64,000 bases of DNA, taken from assembly GCF_028618525.1 (NCBI RefSeq), contig NZ_JAQITC010000005.1:1-64000 (forward strand). Direction: 5' to 3'. The notes beneath the pieces were generated by a model that did no database searches, was not told the DNA's origin, and saw only the letters and a list, made by a program, of their open reading frames with translations. This DNA comes from Bartonella sp. AU55XJBT. Its GTDB lineage: Bacteria; Pseudomonadota; Alphaproteobacteria; Rhizobiales; Rhizobiaceae. The translations under genes were made by a program, and so were the position numbers. Shown here one piece after another: positions 16,503 to 26,377 of the stretch (its first letter is position 1; each line of letters opens with the position of its first letter).

Positions 16503-16675
16503 AGGGGAAAATTTAACGCATCTGCAATGAATAATCAACCTTAATTATAAATGATATTGGTGGATACTAAAATCTTACAAAACTTTAACAATTTAGACAG
16601 AAAACGGTAAGGTCTGGTATTTTATAGGTGATCAGATTGGGATAGAAAGTATGATTGAATAGGAGCATAGAGTAA

Positions 16676-18187
16676 ATGTTAAAAAAAACTTTCTTTAAAA
16701 CATTTGTCGCAGTAAGTTTTTCCGCAGTATTGGAGAGTGCACTGTTTTTTAGTGGATGTACATCAAGCTTATGGACGACAAAGGCTCATGCAAGTTCTGT
16801 ATTTACTTCGTTAATGCAACAACAAGGATTTGCAGATATCGTTGCTCAAGTAAAACCAGCGGTTGTTGCAGTACAAGTAAAGAGCAATAAAAAGAAAGAA
16901 GATTGGTTCTTTAGTAACTTTTTTAGTGGTCCAGGGATTGATCAATTACCAGATCAACATCCTTTGAAAAGGCTTTTTAAAGAGTTTTATGATTTTGATA
17001 AGCCTAAAAATAAATTTCCCAATCATTCACAGAGACTCCGTCCTATAGCTTTTGGATCGGGTTTTTTTATTTCGTCTGATGGTTACATTGTGACCAATGA
17101 TCATGTAATTTCTGATGGGACAAGTTATACAGTTGTTCTTGATGATGGTACAGAATTGAACGCAAAGCTTATTGGGAAAGATCCCAAAACTGACCTTGCT
17201 GTCCTAAAAGTAAATGATAAAAGAAAATTTTCCTATGTTGATTTTGGTGATGATTCAAAGCTTCGCGTTGGAGATTGGGTTGTTGCTATTGGTAATCCAT
17301 TCGGTCTTGGTGGAACTGTGACAGCAGGTATTGTTTCGGCACGTGGACGTGATATTGGCACGGGTGTTTATGATGATTTTATTCAGATTGATGCTGCTGT
17401 TAATAGAGGAAATTCTGGAGGTCCAACTTTTGATTTGAATGGTAAGGTTGTTGGCGTTAATACGGCGATTTTTTCTCCTTCAGGAGGCAATGTTGGGATT
17501 GCTTTTGCTATTCCGGCAGGGACAGTGAAACAGGTTGTGCAACAACTTATCGAAAAAGGTTCAGTTCAACGTGGTTGGCTTGGGGTTATGATTCAGCCAG
17601 TAACGAAGGAAATTTCTGATTCGATAGGTTTGCAAGAAGCGAAAGGTGCTTTGGTTACTGATCCATTAAAAGGACCAGCAGCAAAGGCTGGTATCAAGGC
17701 AGGTGATGTTATTATTTCAGTGAATGATGAAAAAGTTAATGATTCTCGTGACTTGGCAAAGCGTATTGCAAATATGAGTCCGGAAGAAACCGTGACTTTA
17801 GGGATTTTTAGATCCGGTAAGGAGGAAAAGATCAAAGTTAAACTTGCTGCAATGCCTGAAGATGAAGGTAAGAAAGAAAATTCAAAATATTTAAATGAAC
17901 CGGGTAACTCAGATGAAACATTGGAAGATTATGGGTTAATTGTTGCTGCTTCTGAGGATGATTTAGGATTGGTTGTAACGGATGTGGATTCGGATTCAGA
18001 TGCTGCAGATAAGGGAATCCGCCCAGGTGATGTTATTGTGACAGTGAATAATAAATCTGTTAAAAAGACCTCTGATATTACCAATGCAATCAAGAATGCC
18101 CAAAAGCTAGGGCGAAAAGCTATTCTCCTACAAGTGCGAACAAATGATCAAAATCGTTTTGTCGCTCTTCCAATTTTCAAAAAATAG
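16676..18187 (+). CDS. htrA: periplasmic serine protease DegP/HtrA
   Basis: A 503-residue envelope quality-control protease. The N-terminus has a signal sequence with a cysteine at 28. The trypsin-like domain carries the full triad: His143 (in NDHVI), Asp173 (TDLAVL) and Ser247 (GNSGG). Two PDZ domains follow, at about 295-385 and 412-498. Length and domain order match DegP/DegQ. It degrades or refolds misfolded envelope proteins. AGGAG at 16661 precedes the ATG. It lies between the ccm genes and a two-component pair, the usual rhizobial order, and that pair probably answers to envelope stress. Confidence 0.94.
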   Translation: MLKKTFFKTFVAVSFSAVLESALFFSGCTSSLWTTKAHASSVFTSLMQQQGFADIVAQVKPAVVAVQVKSNKKKEDWFFSNFFSGPGIDQLPDQHPLKRLFKEFYDFDKPKNKFPNHSQRLRPIAFGSGFFISSDGYIVTNDHVISDGTSYTVVLDDGTELNAKLIGKDPKTDLAVLKVNDKRKFSYVDFGDDSKLRVGDWVVAIGNPFGLGGTVTAGIVSARGRDIGTGVYDDFIQIDAAVNRGNSGGPTFDLNGKVVGVNTAIFSPSGGNVGIAFAIPAGTVKQVVQQLIEKGSVQRGWLGVMIQPVTKEISDSIGLQEAKGALVTDPLKGPAAKAGIKAGDVIISVNDEKVNDSRDLAKRIANMSPEETVTLGIFRSGKEEKIKVKLAAMPEDEGKKENSKYLNEPGNSDETLEDYGLIVAASEDDLGLVVTDVDSDSDAADKGIRPGDVIVTVNNKSVKKTSDITNAIKNAQKLGRKAILLQVRTNDQNRFVALPIFKK

Positions 18188-18201
18188 CACTTTATTCATG
18201 A

Positions 18202-18234
18202 GTGGGACAGAGATTTTGTAGATTTCTGTCCTAC
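18202..18234 (+). terminator. hairpin between htrA and the response regulator gene
   Basis: 18202-18211 pairs with 18225-18234 (10 bp, one G-T) around a 13-base loop, starting 15 bases after the htrA stop. No T-run follows, so it may be a transcript-processing or attenuation structure rather than a full terminator. Confidence 0.4.
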
Positions 18235-18269
18235 AATGCGATTTTATAACAATAACGGAGATGCGTTTT

Positions 18270-18956
18270 ATGAAAATACTCGTTATCGAAGATGATCGTG
18301 AAACAGGACGTTATCTCGAAAAAGCTTTTTTGGAAGTAGGACATTCCGTTGATGTTGCCTATGATGGTGATACTGGATACGCTTTAGCTGAAACAGAAAA
18401 TTATGATGTTATGGTTGTTGATCGGATGCTTTTGCATCGTGATGGGCTTTCCATTATTTCACAATTGCGTGCTAAAGGCAATGAAACACCCGTTCTCATC
18501 CTTTCAGCTTTAGGGCAAGTCAATGATCGAGTGACGGGTTTGCGTGCAGGGGCGGATGATTATTTGACAAAGCCTTATGCTTTTTCTGAACTTCTTGCGC
18601 GTGTTGAAGTATTACAACGGCGGAAGAATCCTAAAGAAGCAGAAACTGTTTATTGCGTAAGCAATCTTGAGCTTGATCGGTTAGCACATACGGTAAAACG
18701 GGGGGATAGAAACATTCTATTGCAACCACGAGAGTTTCGTTTACTTGAATATTTAATGCGCTATGCGGGGCAGGTGGTTACACGCACTATGCTTTTGGAA
18801 AATGTTTGGGATTATCATTTTGATCCACAAACAAATGTCATTGATGTCCATATTTCTCGTTTGAGAGCCAAAATTGAAAAAGATTTTGATGTTCCGCTTC
18901 TTCATACTGTGCGAGGCGCTGGATATATGCTGAAAGCACCAGATAACAAAGCATGA
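18270..18956 (+). CDS. OmpR-family response regulator (htrA-linked)
   Basis: A 228-residue regulator. The receiver domain has acidic pair D8-D9, phospho-acceptor Asp51 and Lys101. A winged-helix DNA-binding domain follows and ends with 'TVRGAGYML'. The ATG at 18270 was preferred to the one at 18261 because CGGAG abuts the latter and is correctly spaced for the former. It overlaps its kinase gene by 4 bases. The location behind htrA is conserved in rhizobia, and an envelope-stress or metal-response role is likely but not shown. Confidence 0.87.
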   Translation: MKILVIEDDRETGRYLEKAFLEVGHSVDVAYDGDTGYALAETENYDVMVVDRMLLHRDGLSIISQLRAKGNETPVLILSALGQVNDRVTGLRAGADDYLTKPYAFSELLARVEVLQRRKNPKEAETVYCVSNLELDRLAHTVKRGDRNILLQPREFRLLEYLMRYAGQVVTRTMLLENVWDYHFDPQTNVIDVHISRLRAKIEKDFDVPLLHTVRGAGYMLKAPDNKA

Positions 18957-20335
18957 ATCGTTTGATTAATATAATGCGCACGACAGCGCTAAGGCTTTCA
19001 GCGCTTTACATTTTATTGTTTGGATTGGTGGCAACAGGTCTTTCTATTTATATGACGGCATTTTCTGCTTCGTTGTTAACAGAGCAAACTGAACAGGCTT
19101 TACATGAAGAATTAAAGTATATTGAAAATGCTTATAATTATGGAGGGCTCCCTTTATTAATACGCACGATAGATTATCGTTCAAGACAACCAGGGGCATT
19201 TCTTTATCTTGTCACAGATCCTATGGGGCGTATTTTAGCAGGCAATGTAGCACGTATTGAATTAGGTCTTTTGAAACAGAGTGGTTTTATTTCTACCTCC
19301 TTTTTGTATTCACGTTTTGGAGAACATGGCAGAACAAGTGAACATCGCGCTTTGGCGGTCGTTTTTGATTTGCCTAATGCTATGAAGATTCTTATAGGAC
19401 GCGATTTGGATGAGCCCGAACGTTTTGCGGCGGTTATTCGTAAAGCTGTGATCATTGCACTTGCTGCAATGGTGGGAGGCGCTTTACTCATATGGTTTTT
19501 TGTTGGCAGGAGAGCTTTACAAAGGATTGATCAGGTCACGGCAGCATCACGGCGCTTGATGGAAGGTGATTTCAGTGGGCGTTTACCTGTTTCAGGGGTA
19601 GGGGATGAGTTTGATCGATTGTCAACGAATCTTAATGTTATGTTAGACCGCATTGAAGAGTTAAATATTGGTTTACGTCAAGTATCAGATAATATTGCTC
19701 ATGATCTGAAAACACCGTTAACGCGTCTTAGAAATCGTGCTGAAGAGGCGCTTTCGGCAAACAAGACAAAGCTTGAATATCGTCAGGTCCTTGAGAGTGT
19801 TATTACTGAATCAGATCAACTTATTCGTACGTTTAATGCGATTTTAATGATTTCACGCATCGAAGCGAGCAGTGCAATTGAGCATCTTGAGATGATGAAT
19901 ATGAAACTGATCCTTGAAGATGCTGTTGAGCTTTACGAGCCTTTTGCTGAAGAGTCAGGTGTTTTACTTCAGTTAGGAGATATATTTGATAAAGAGCTTA
20001 AATTGAATCGTGAGCTTGTTGCGCAAACAATTTTTAATCTTATCGATAATGCGATTAAATATGCATCTAAAGATGGGAAAAAAGCGAAGGTTTGCTTATC
20101 AATGGAATATCGTGATGAACATTTATTAGTTGTTGTAAGCGATAATGGTCCAGGAATAGCAGAGGATAAACGTGAAAAAGTAACAGAACGATTTGTTCGT
20201 CTTGAAGAAAGCCGTACACAACCTGGTTTTGGGATTGGTTTAAGTATAGCAAAAGCAGTTATGAAGCTGCACGGGGGTGAATTGTTACTTGAAAATGCAA
20301 ATCCAGGGCTTAGGGTTGTTTTGTTATTTCCTTAA
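18953..20335 (+). CDS. sensor histidine kinase (htrA-linked)
   Basis: A 460-residue kinase: membrane helices at about 14-36 and 164-185, a periplasmic sensor of about 125 residues, then a HAMP domain (about 186-238) containing 'RRLMEGDFSGRLPV'. Phospho-acceptor His250 lies in IAHDLKTPL, followed by an N-box (NLIDNAIKYA) and G boxes (DNGPG, GFGIGLS). It begins within the regulator's stop codon, so stoichiometric co-production is expected. Sequence style is close to heavy-metal/envelope sensors of the CusS type, but the signal is unknown. Confidence 0.87.
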   Translation: MNRLINIMRTTALRLSALYILLFGLVATGLSIYMTAFSASLLTEQTEQALHEELKYIENAYNYGGLPLLIRTIDYRSRQPGAFLYLVTDPMGRILAGNVARIELGLLKQSGFISTSFLYSRFGEHGRTSEHRALAVVFDLPNAMKILIGRDLDEPERFAAVIRKAVIIALAAMVGGALLIWFFVGRRALQRIDQVTAASRRLMEGDFSGRLPVSGVGDEFDRLSTNLNVMLDRIEELNIGLRQVSDNIAHDLKTPLTRLRNRAEEALSANKTKLEYRQVLESVITESDQLIRTFNAILMISRIEASSAIEHLEMMNMKLILEDAVELYEPFAEESGVLLQLGDIFDKELKLNRELVAQTIFNLIDNAIKYASKDGKKAKVCLSMEYRDEHLLVVVSDNGPGIAEDKREKVTERFVRLEESRTQPGFGIGLSIAKAVMKLHGGELLLENANPGLRVVLLFP

Positions 20336-20433
20336 AGATATTTTCTTCAGTTTTTTCTTTTCATACGGAACGATTATTTTACAAGTATAATGCAATGGAT
20401 AAGGAAGGCAAAATGCTTTTCAAGGGAGATGAG

Positions 20434-23358
20434 ATGAAACAAGCTTTTTTAAAAACACAGCTTCTCTCTTTATGCCCTCTTAATGAAAGTGGTTCCCAAT
20501 GGTTAAAAGACATGGAAGAACAAGCAAGGAAAGAAGGTTTAGAACCGCTTGTTTCCATCATTTCAGAAAATGGAACGCAAATTGATTTTATCCGTGCGGT
20601 TATGACTTTATCTCCTTTTTTGCGTGAGGTTTTAATTTCCAACCCATCATATCTTAGTCCTTTATTGCATGTTGATATAGAAACAAGGCTGAGCGAAATT
20701 ATCGATGATATTACGGTTATTGATAAGGATAAATCTATAAATGAAACTTCATTGATGGCTGCTTTAAGGCGCAAAAAACGAGAAGTGCATGTCCTCATTG
20801 CTTTAGCTGATTTGAGTGGTGTTTTTACTTACGAAGTTTCATGTGCTTGGTTGACACGTTTGGGTGAAGCTGCACTAGGTGTAGCATTGCGTTTTCTATT
20901 AAGAGAAGCACATGATCATGGTAAGATCAATTTGCTGAGCCGCGAGAATCCAGAAAAAGACTGTGGTTTAATCATTTTAGGGATGGGAAAATTAGGAGCA
21001 GGAGAACTTAATTATTCTTCTGATATTGATCTTATTGTTTTCATTGATGAAACGTCCCCTCATATTGGTAATCTTTCTGAAAGTGTCGACGTATTTTCTA
21101 AAATGGTACGTCGATTAATCCGTATCATTCAAGAGCGCACTGCGGAAGGATATGTTTTTCGTCTTGATTTTCGTCTTCGTCCAGATCCAGGATCAACGCC
21201 TCTGGCCTTACCGGTCAGGACTGCCTTGCGTTATTACGAAGGGCGTGGACAAAATTGGGAACGAGCCGCTATGATTAAAGCACGTCCAGTTGCTGGCGAT
21301 AAGAGAGCAGGTTTTAACTTTCTGAAAGAACTTTTTCCCTATGTGTGGCGAAAATATTTAGATTATGCTGCGATTGCTGATATTCATTCGATCAAACGTC
21401 AAATTCATGCGCATAAAAGTTACGGTCAAATTGCAGCTTATGGACATAATATAAAGTTAGGTCGTGGTGGTATTCGTGAAATTGAGTTTTTTGTTCAGAC
21501 ACAACAGCTTATTGCTGGTGGACGTTTTCCTCAATTACGTGGACGTCAGACAGTTGCAATGTTAGCAGAACTTCACACGCTTGGTTGGATCAGTGAGAAA
21601 ACGAGAGATAGTCTTATAAAAAGTTATGCTTTTCTAAGAAATGTGGAACATCGTATTCAGATGCTTGCAGATGAACAAACGCATCTTCTTCCCAATGATA
21701 TTTCTCAATTCACGAGCGTTGCTTATTTAATGGGCTATCACGACAGGAGCAGTTTTATCCGCGATTTATTAAAAACACTTCAGGTTGTTGAAAAACACTA
21801 TGCAGCACTGTTTGAGAATGAACAAGAACTTGGTTTAGAAATTGGTAATTTAGTTTTTACAGGAGAAGAAGATGATCCGGAGACATTAATAACATTAAGC
21901 CGTTTAGGTTTTGAAAGAGCGAGTGATATTTGTCGGATTATGCGCACCCTCCATTTTGGTCGTTATAAAGCAACGCAATCCGCTGAAGCGCGAGAGAGAT
22001 TAACAGAATTAACACCAGCTCTTTTGAAAGCTTTTGGCGCAACAAAACGAGCTGATGAGGCGATGTTGCGTTTTGATAGTTTTTTACAGGGCTTGCCCTC
22101 AGGAATTCAGCTTTTTAGTCTTTTGCAGTCTAATCCCTCTCTTTTAGATATGCTTGTCCTTATTATGGGGGCTGCGCCACGTCTTGCGGAAATTATTACA
22201 CGCAGATCTCATATTTTTGATGGAATGTTAGACCCAAATATTCTTTCAGAATTACCGACAAGAACCTATTTAGAAAAACAGCTTGAATATTTTCTTGAAG
22301 ATGTTCTTTCTTATGAGGAAATTCTCGACCATTTAAGGATTTTTGCAGATGAACAACGTTTTTTGATTGGTATTCGAATTTTGAATGGTACAATTACAGG
22401 GGAAAGAGCAGGTTTTGCTTTTACTGCGCTTGCTGATCTGATGATTACAAAAACATTTTCTGCCGTTCAAGAGGAATTTTCTCGTCTTCATGGCCGTATT
22501 AAAGGGGGACGCGTTGGCATATTGGGAATGGGAAAGCTTGGAAGTCGTGAATTAACAGCGGGTTCGGATGTTGATATCATTTTACTTTATGAACACGATG
22601 ATGATGCAGAAATATCTGATGGAGAAAAGCCTCTTTACATCTCTCAATATTATACGCGTTTAGCACAGCGCCTCGTTTCTGCTTTATCCACACTTACAAG
22701 CCAAGGTGTTCTTTATGCCGTTGATTTAAGGTTACGGCCTTTAGGCAATAAAGGACCTGTTGCTGTTTCTTTTCCATTTTTTAAAAAATATTATCGTCAA
22801 GAAGCATGGATATGGGAATATCTTGCTTTAACAAGGGCTCGAGGCATTACAGGAGATCCAGATTTTTTACAAAAGCTAGAAAATGAAGTGTGTGCAATTA
22901 TTGCTATTTCTCGTAATAAGAACGAAGTTGCAAAAGAAGTATGTGAAATGCGCTCTTTGATTGCAAAAGAAAAGCCGCCAAAAAATCAATGGGATTTGAA
23001 AACGATGTCTGGTGGCATTATGGATTTGGAGTTTATCGCTCAATTTGCTCTTATTACGCATGTCATTGAGTTTCAAATTGGAGCGACGACCGCGGATATT
23101 TTAGACCACTTACCGAACAGTTTTCTTAATCAGTCATGTATTGCTGATTTACATTGTGCCTATGGTCTCTATACAAATTTGAGTCAAATTATACGGCTTT
23201 GTTTAAATGATCTCCTTGATCCCAATGATATGCCTCCTGGATTAAGTGACCTTTTGCTAAATAGTGTTGGGGAACCTGATTTGCTTCGTGTTGAACAATT
23301 AATTGCAGAAACTGGGCAATTGGTCTGTTCAGTTTTTACAAAAATTATGAAATATTAA
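20434..23358 (+). CDS. glnE: bifunctional glutamine synthetase adenylyltransferase/deadenylase
   Basis: GlnE controls nitrogen assimilation by adding or removing AMP on glutamine synthetase in response to PII. Both nucleotidyltransferase domains are intact: the N-terminal (deadenylase) one has GMGKLGAGELNYSSDID with the Asp pair, and the C-terminal (adenylylase) one has GMGKLGSRELTAGSDVD. The ATG at 20434 has GGAG five bases upstream and gives 974 residues, the usual family length. In-frame ATGs at 20395 and 20413 are alternatives adding 13 or 7 residues. It follows the htrA-linked kinase by about 100 bases in the same direction. Confidence 0.93.
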   Translation: MKQAFLKTQLLSLCPLNESGSQWLKDMEEQARKEGLEPLVSIISENGTQIDFIRAVMTLSPFLREVLISNPSYLSPLLHVDIETRLSEIIDDITVIDKDKSINETSLMAALRRKKREVHVLIALADLSGVFTYEVSCAWLTRLGEAALGVALRFLLREAHDHGKINLLSRENPEKDCGLIILGMGKLGAGELNYSSDIDLIVFIDETSPHIGNLSESVDVFSKMVRRLIRIIQERTAEGYVFRLDFRLRPDPGSTPLALPVRTALRYYEGRGQNWERAAMIKARPVAGDKRAGFNFLKELFPYVWRKYLDYAAIADIHSIKRQIHAHKSYGQIAAYGHNIKLGRGGIREIEFFVQTQQLIAGGRFPQLRGRQTVAMLAELHTLGWISEKTRDSLIKSYAFLRNVEHRIQMLADEQTHLLPNDISQFTSVAYLMGYHDRSSFIRDLLKTLQVVEKHYAALFENEQELGLEIGNLVFTGEEDDPETLITLSRLGFERASDICRIMRTLHFGRYKATQSAEARERLTELTPALLKAFGATKRADEAMLRFDSFLQGLPSGIQLFSLLQSNPSLLDMLVLIMGAAPRLAEIITRRSHIFDGMLDPNILSELPTRTYLEKQLEYFLEDVLSYEEILDHLRIFADEQRFLIGIRILNGTITGERAGFAFTALADLMITKTFSAVQEEFSRLHGRIKGGRVGILGMGKLGSRELTAGSDVDIILLYEHDDDAEISDGEKPLYISQYYTRLAQRLVSALSTLTSQGVLYAVDLRLRPLGNKGPVAVSFPFFKKYYRQEAWIWEYLALTRARGITGDPDFLQKLENEVCAIIAISRNKNEVAKEVCEMRSLIAKEKPPKNQWDLKTMSGGIMDLEFIAQFALITHVIEFQIGATTADILDHLPNSFLNQSCIADLHCAYGLYTNLSQIIRLCLNDLLDPNDMPPGLSDLLLNSVGEPDLLRVEQLIAETGQLVCSVFTKIMKY

Positions 23359-24139
23359 TATATTTTATAATAATTTTATGAAAGCATTGAATGTGATTGT
23401 TAGATAAAACATAAACAGATATTATAGAATAATAAAAACTGTTCATTCCATTTTTATATCTTAGTTTTAATATTTTATTATATACTTGACAGTTTTAGAG
23501 AGTGAAAATTTTTCTCTATTGATTTCTCAAGTGAGATGAAAGAATTTCATTTATTAAATGAGCTTGTTTCTCCGCATCATTCTTTATAAAAAAGCAATCT
23601 AGTGACGACCTTTTAGTGAATGATACTCTATGGTCTTAGCTCATGGGTATGATAAAAGCATATGGCTCATTTATTAAGCAGCATTCTATCAGATACACTG
23701 ATGAATTGAGAGATCTTCAACACAAGAATATGGGAAAGAGTGTTTTTTATCACGCAGCTTTAGATAAAAACTTATAGAGGGAGTGGCTATATATGATTTC
23801 TTATAACACTAATATTACGAAGATATTTTAATTAGATAAGACAAAAACTTTTGTTGATTATCTCTATCATTTTTTCAAAAAATTGATATTATAATTATTT
23901 ATACAATGCTCGCTAATAATAAAAAATATGAAAATATAAAAGATAATATAGAGTAATAATTAATGTAAAATTAATAATATTTAAAAGTTTTATAATATAT
24001 TTATTAATAAACTATTTTTATTTTTTAATGTAAACTTTAATTTTTTATAACTGTGTCATTTTTGTTATAGATTTTTTGCAAAAAGTGTGAAACGATTTAC
24101 TATTATTTATGTATCACATTAGCTTTTAGGGGAGCAATT
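23359..24139. other. 780-base AT-rich spacer upstream of the outer-membrane barrel gene
   Basis: No gene was recognised. The last 130 bases are very AT-rich and must contain the promoter of the barrel gene. The string at 24059-24078 (TTTTTGTTATAGATT, then TTTGC two bases later) resembles 2245-2264. GGGGAG lies six bases before the ATG at 24140. A long regulatory region is usual for hemin-binding-protein genes of Bartonella, but I cannot point to a specific box with confidence. Confidence 0.45.
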
Positions 24140-24964
24140 ATGATTACAAAGTATTTAGTCTCAACATCTATCTTTTCTTTAATTTCAATTTCTGTATTAC
24201 AGGCAGGAGATGTCGTTGTTCGTGAGCAGCCTGTTTCTGTTATTACAGCACCTGCTTTTTCTTGGACAGGGTTTTATCTTGGAGGACAGATTGGCAATTT
24301 TTCAGGTAAAACAACTGCAAGTTATTTAAAGGCTGCTGGAAAATGGGAGCGAGTTCCAAAAGAAAATTTACCTAAACTTTCTGGTTTTATAGGGGGGATT
24401 TATGCAGGTTCCAATATTGATATCGATAATGGTCTTATTATAGGTATTGATACGGATATTATGTGGTCTGATAAAAAGAATGCGAAGGATATTCCTATAC
24501 CCCAAAAAAAACAAACTGGAGAAACATCAAAATCTTCAGAAAGAACAAGTCTAACAAGAGATTCTCATGAGGAGGAATCTCCAGCGTTGCTTATTGAGGC
24601 TATACGTCATACTTTAAAACAAAAATGGTCTGGTGCTACGCGGGTGAAAGTTGGTTTTGCGATTGAGCGTATGATGCCCTATGTTTCTGGAGGGGTTGCT
24701 TATACGCAGCTTCAGAATATTTTTGCGTCAATAGCTGATAGCAAAAGTAGAGCAATTGATCTTTCTGATTTATTGCATGATGAGAAAAAGACCATGATTG
24801 GTTATACCCTTGGAGGGGGGGTTGATTTTGCAATGACTGATAATGTCATTGTGCGTGCAGAATATCGTTATTCAGATTTTGGCAAGAAGAAGTTCGTACA
24901 GGATAAATATGAAATAGGCTACAAGACAAATGATTTCCGCGTGGGTGTAGCTTATAAATTTTAA
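24140..24964 (+). CDS. outer-membrane beta-barrel protein, hemin-binding protein (Hbp)/Omp25-Omp31 type
   Basis: A 274-residue protein with a signal peptide (about 1-22, ending LQA). The mature start 'APAFSWTGFYLGGQIG' is the hallmark first strand of the Omp25/Omp31/Hbp family of Rhizobiales. The chain ends in V-G-V-A-Y-K-F, a proper C-terminal outer-membrane signature. It probably forms an 8-strand barrel. In Bartonella this family includes haem-binding surface proteins and adhesins. A hydrophilic insert at about 113-150, rich in Lys, Ser, Thr and Glu, is probably an exposed loop. The gene is monocistronic, with a strong terminator behind it. Which Hbp paralogue it is cannot be decided here. 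Confidence 0.82.
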   Translation: MITKYLVSTSIFSLISISVLQAGDVVVREQPVSVITAPAFSWTGFYLGGQIGNFSGKTTASYLKAAGKWERVPKENLPKLSGFIGGIYAGSNIDIDNGLIIGIDTDIMWSDKKNAKDIPIPQKKQTGETSKSSERTSLTRDSHEEESPALLIEAIRHTLKQKWSGATRVKVGFAIERMMPYVSGGVAYTQLQNIFASIADSKSRAIDLSDLLHDEKKTMIGYTLGGGVDFAMTDNVIVRAEYRYSDFGKKKFVQDKYEIGYKTNDFRVGVAYKF

Positions 24965-24987
24965 TTTTTTGCAGAATTAAACGGTTT

Positions 24988-25022
24988 AAAAGTCTCATTT
25001 TCAAATGAGGCTTTTATTTTTT
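24988..25022 (+). terminator. intrinsic terminator of the outer-membrane barrel gene
   Basis: 24988-25000 pairs with 25003-25015 (13 bp, one T-G pair, very short loop), followed by a T-rich tract TTTTATTTTTT. It begins 23 bases after the stop codon. Confidence 0.82.
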
Positions 25023-26377
25023 AATAGGTACAGGAAAATATTCCTGCACTCAGAAGGAATGCTGTTTTATTTGAACAATAGTTTGATTTATAAAGATAAT
25101 TCACTATTTATGTGGAATGAGAATTACGAATATCATAAGATTTTCTCATTTCAAATCTATTCTATGTTGAAACAATCAAAACCATGTCTTTTGCACGTCA
25201 AAAGTCGGGAGAGCCGTGAGGATAAAAAACATTAAAGAAAGAAAAAATGCCTCTAATGAACCGTCTTAAGTACCGAGAGCCATTGCAATATTGGGGGAAA
25301 AGAGTGTAATGGTAGCGATTTTCTCCCTCATAAACGTAAAAACATAGTGTTCAATGGATTTTACCATTAATCCATTCATGGGTTGCCGTCGTGAAATGAG
25401 CTTAAGTAGCAAAGATGCTTATTTAAAACAAACGTGTAAATTGGCAACCCAATGGCATTCTATCGTATTTGAAAAGCCTCTCATACAATCGACTTTTCTA
25501 TTTTACGCTATCATAAAATATTTTATTTAATAACAAAAAATTTCTTTTAAAGCACGTTAAAATTACATCAGCATCATAACTCAATAATAATGAAAATTCA
25601 TATTATAATTTTTTATTATTATTGGATATTTTATGCTTTATTATAAATAATAATACAGAGTAATACAATAATTATAAAATAATTTATAGGAAAAATAGAT
25701 AGAAAATTAATAATTTATCGTGACATAAAAAACATTATTATCTATGTCTATTATTGAAATAGAGTCTATTATTTTTCATAAATTCTTCAAATTTACGATA
25801 ATAACTGTCGAGTATAAAAGTAGGGGATCATTTCAAATTTATTTATCATAAATCAATCAACATCATTTGTTTATGAATTACAAGGGGATGGATTATTGAA
25901 ATTATATGTTTTAGTTATTATTGGGCTTTTTATCGTCATTGATATTGAGGTATAGAAGCTAAATAAGCTTCTCTATTATCCTATAAAATATCATTAAGTG
26001 GTATGAGGATTTTGCGTATGAGATGCTTTGGTGGGAGGGGTAAAGCAAGGTTTGTAGAAATTTGTGAAGTAAATCGCATACACAATCGGCAGAGGAAACC
26101 CGTACGAAAAGAATCCGGATTATTGATAGATCAGATAGGATAGAAATTTTCGTCCTTGAGAATGGGAAGGACGTAAACCAATGAATTTGTAAAGTTAGTC
26201 ACATCAGTGGGCAAGCCAATGGAGCTTTTCTGAGAGAAATTGATTTATCGACAAAAGAAGGGTAAACTTTGTCTTGTTAAGAAGAGAAGGGCAATAAAAT
26301 TATGATTTACAAAGGGATATGAAGTAAAAATATTTTCGCTTTAGATTGTTTGGGTAACGTTGGAAGTGTTTAAGCAT
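25023..26377. other. long spacer with repeat copy B and no recognisable gene
   Basis: From about 25082 to 25485 lies repeat copy B. Between 25500 and 25900 the sequence is extremely AT-rich. At 25896 a TTG opens a 19-codon hydrophobic frame behind AAGGGG, too short to call. 25980-26340 is less AT-rich and may be a decayed gene, but I could not match it to anything. Confidence 0.5.
25082..25485 (-). repeat. dispersed intergenic repeat, copy B
   Basis: The best match to copy A (5545-5960), in opposite orientation. Aligned blocks include GGTTGCCAATTTACACG, TTTTTACGTTTATGAGG, GACGGTTCATTAGAGG and CTTTTGACGTGCAAAAGACA (complement of the given strand). The match covers about 400 bases with small gaps. 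Confidence 0.75.

Noticed and set aside
25005..25235. 76-codon frame after the barrel gene
   Set aside because: Starts inside the terminator hairpin and runs through repeat copy B.
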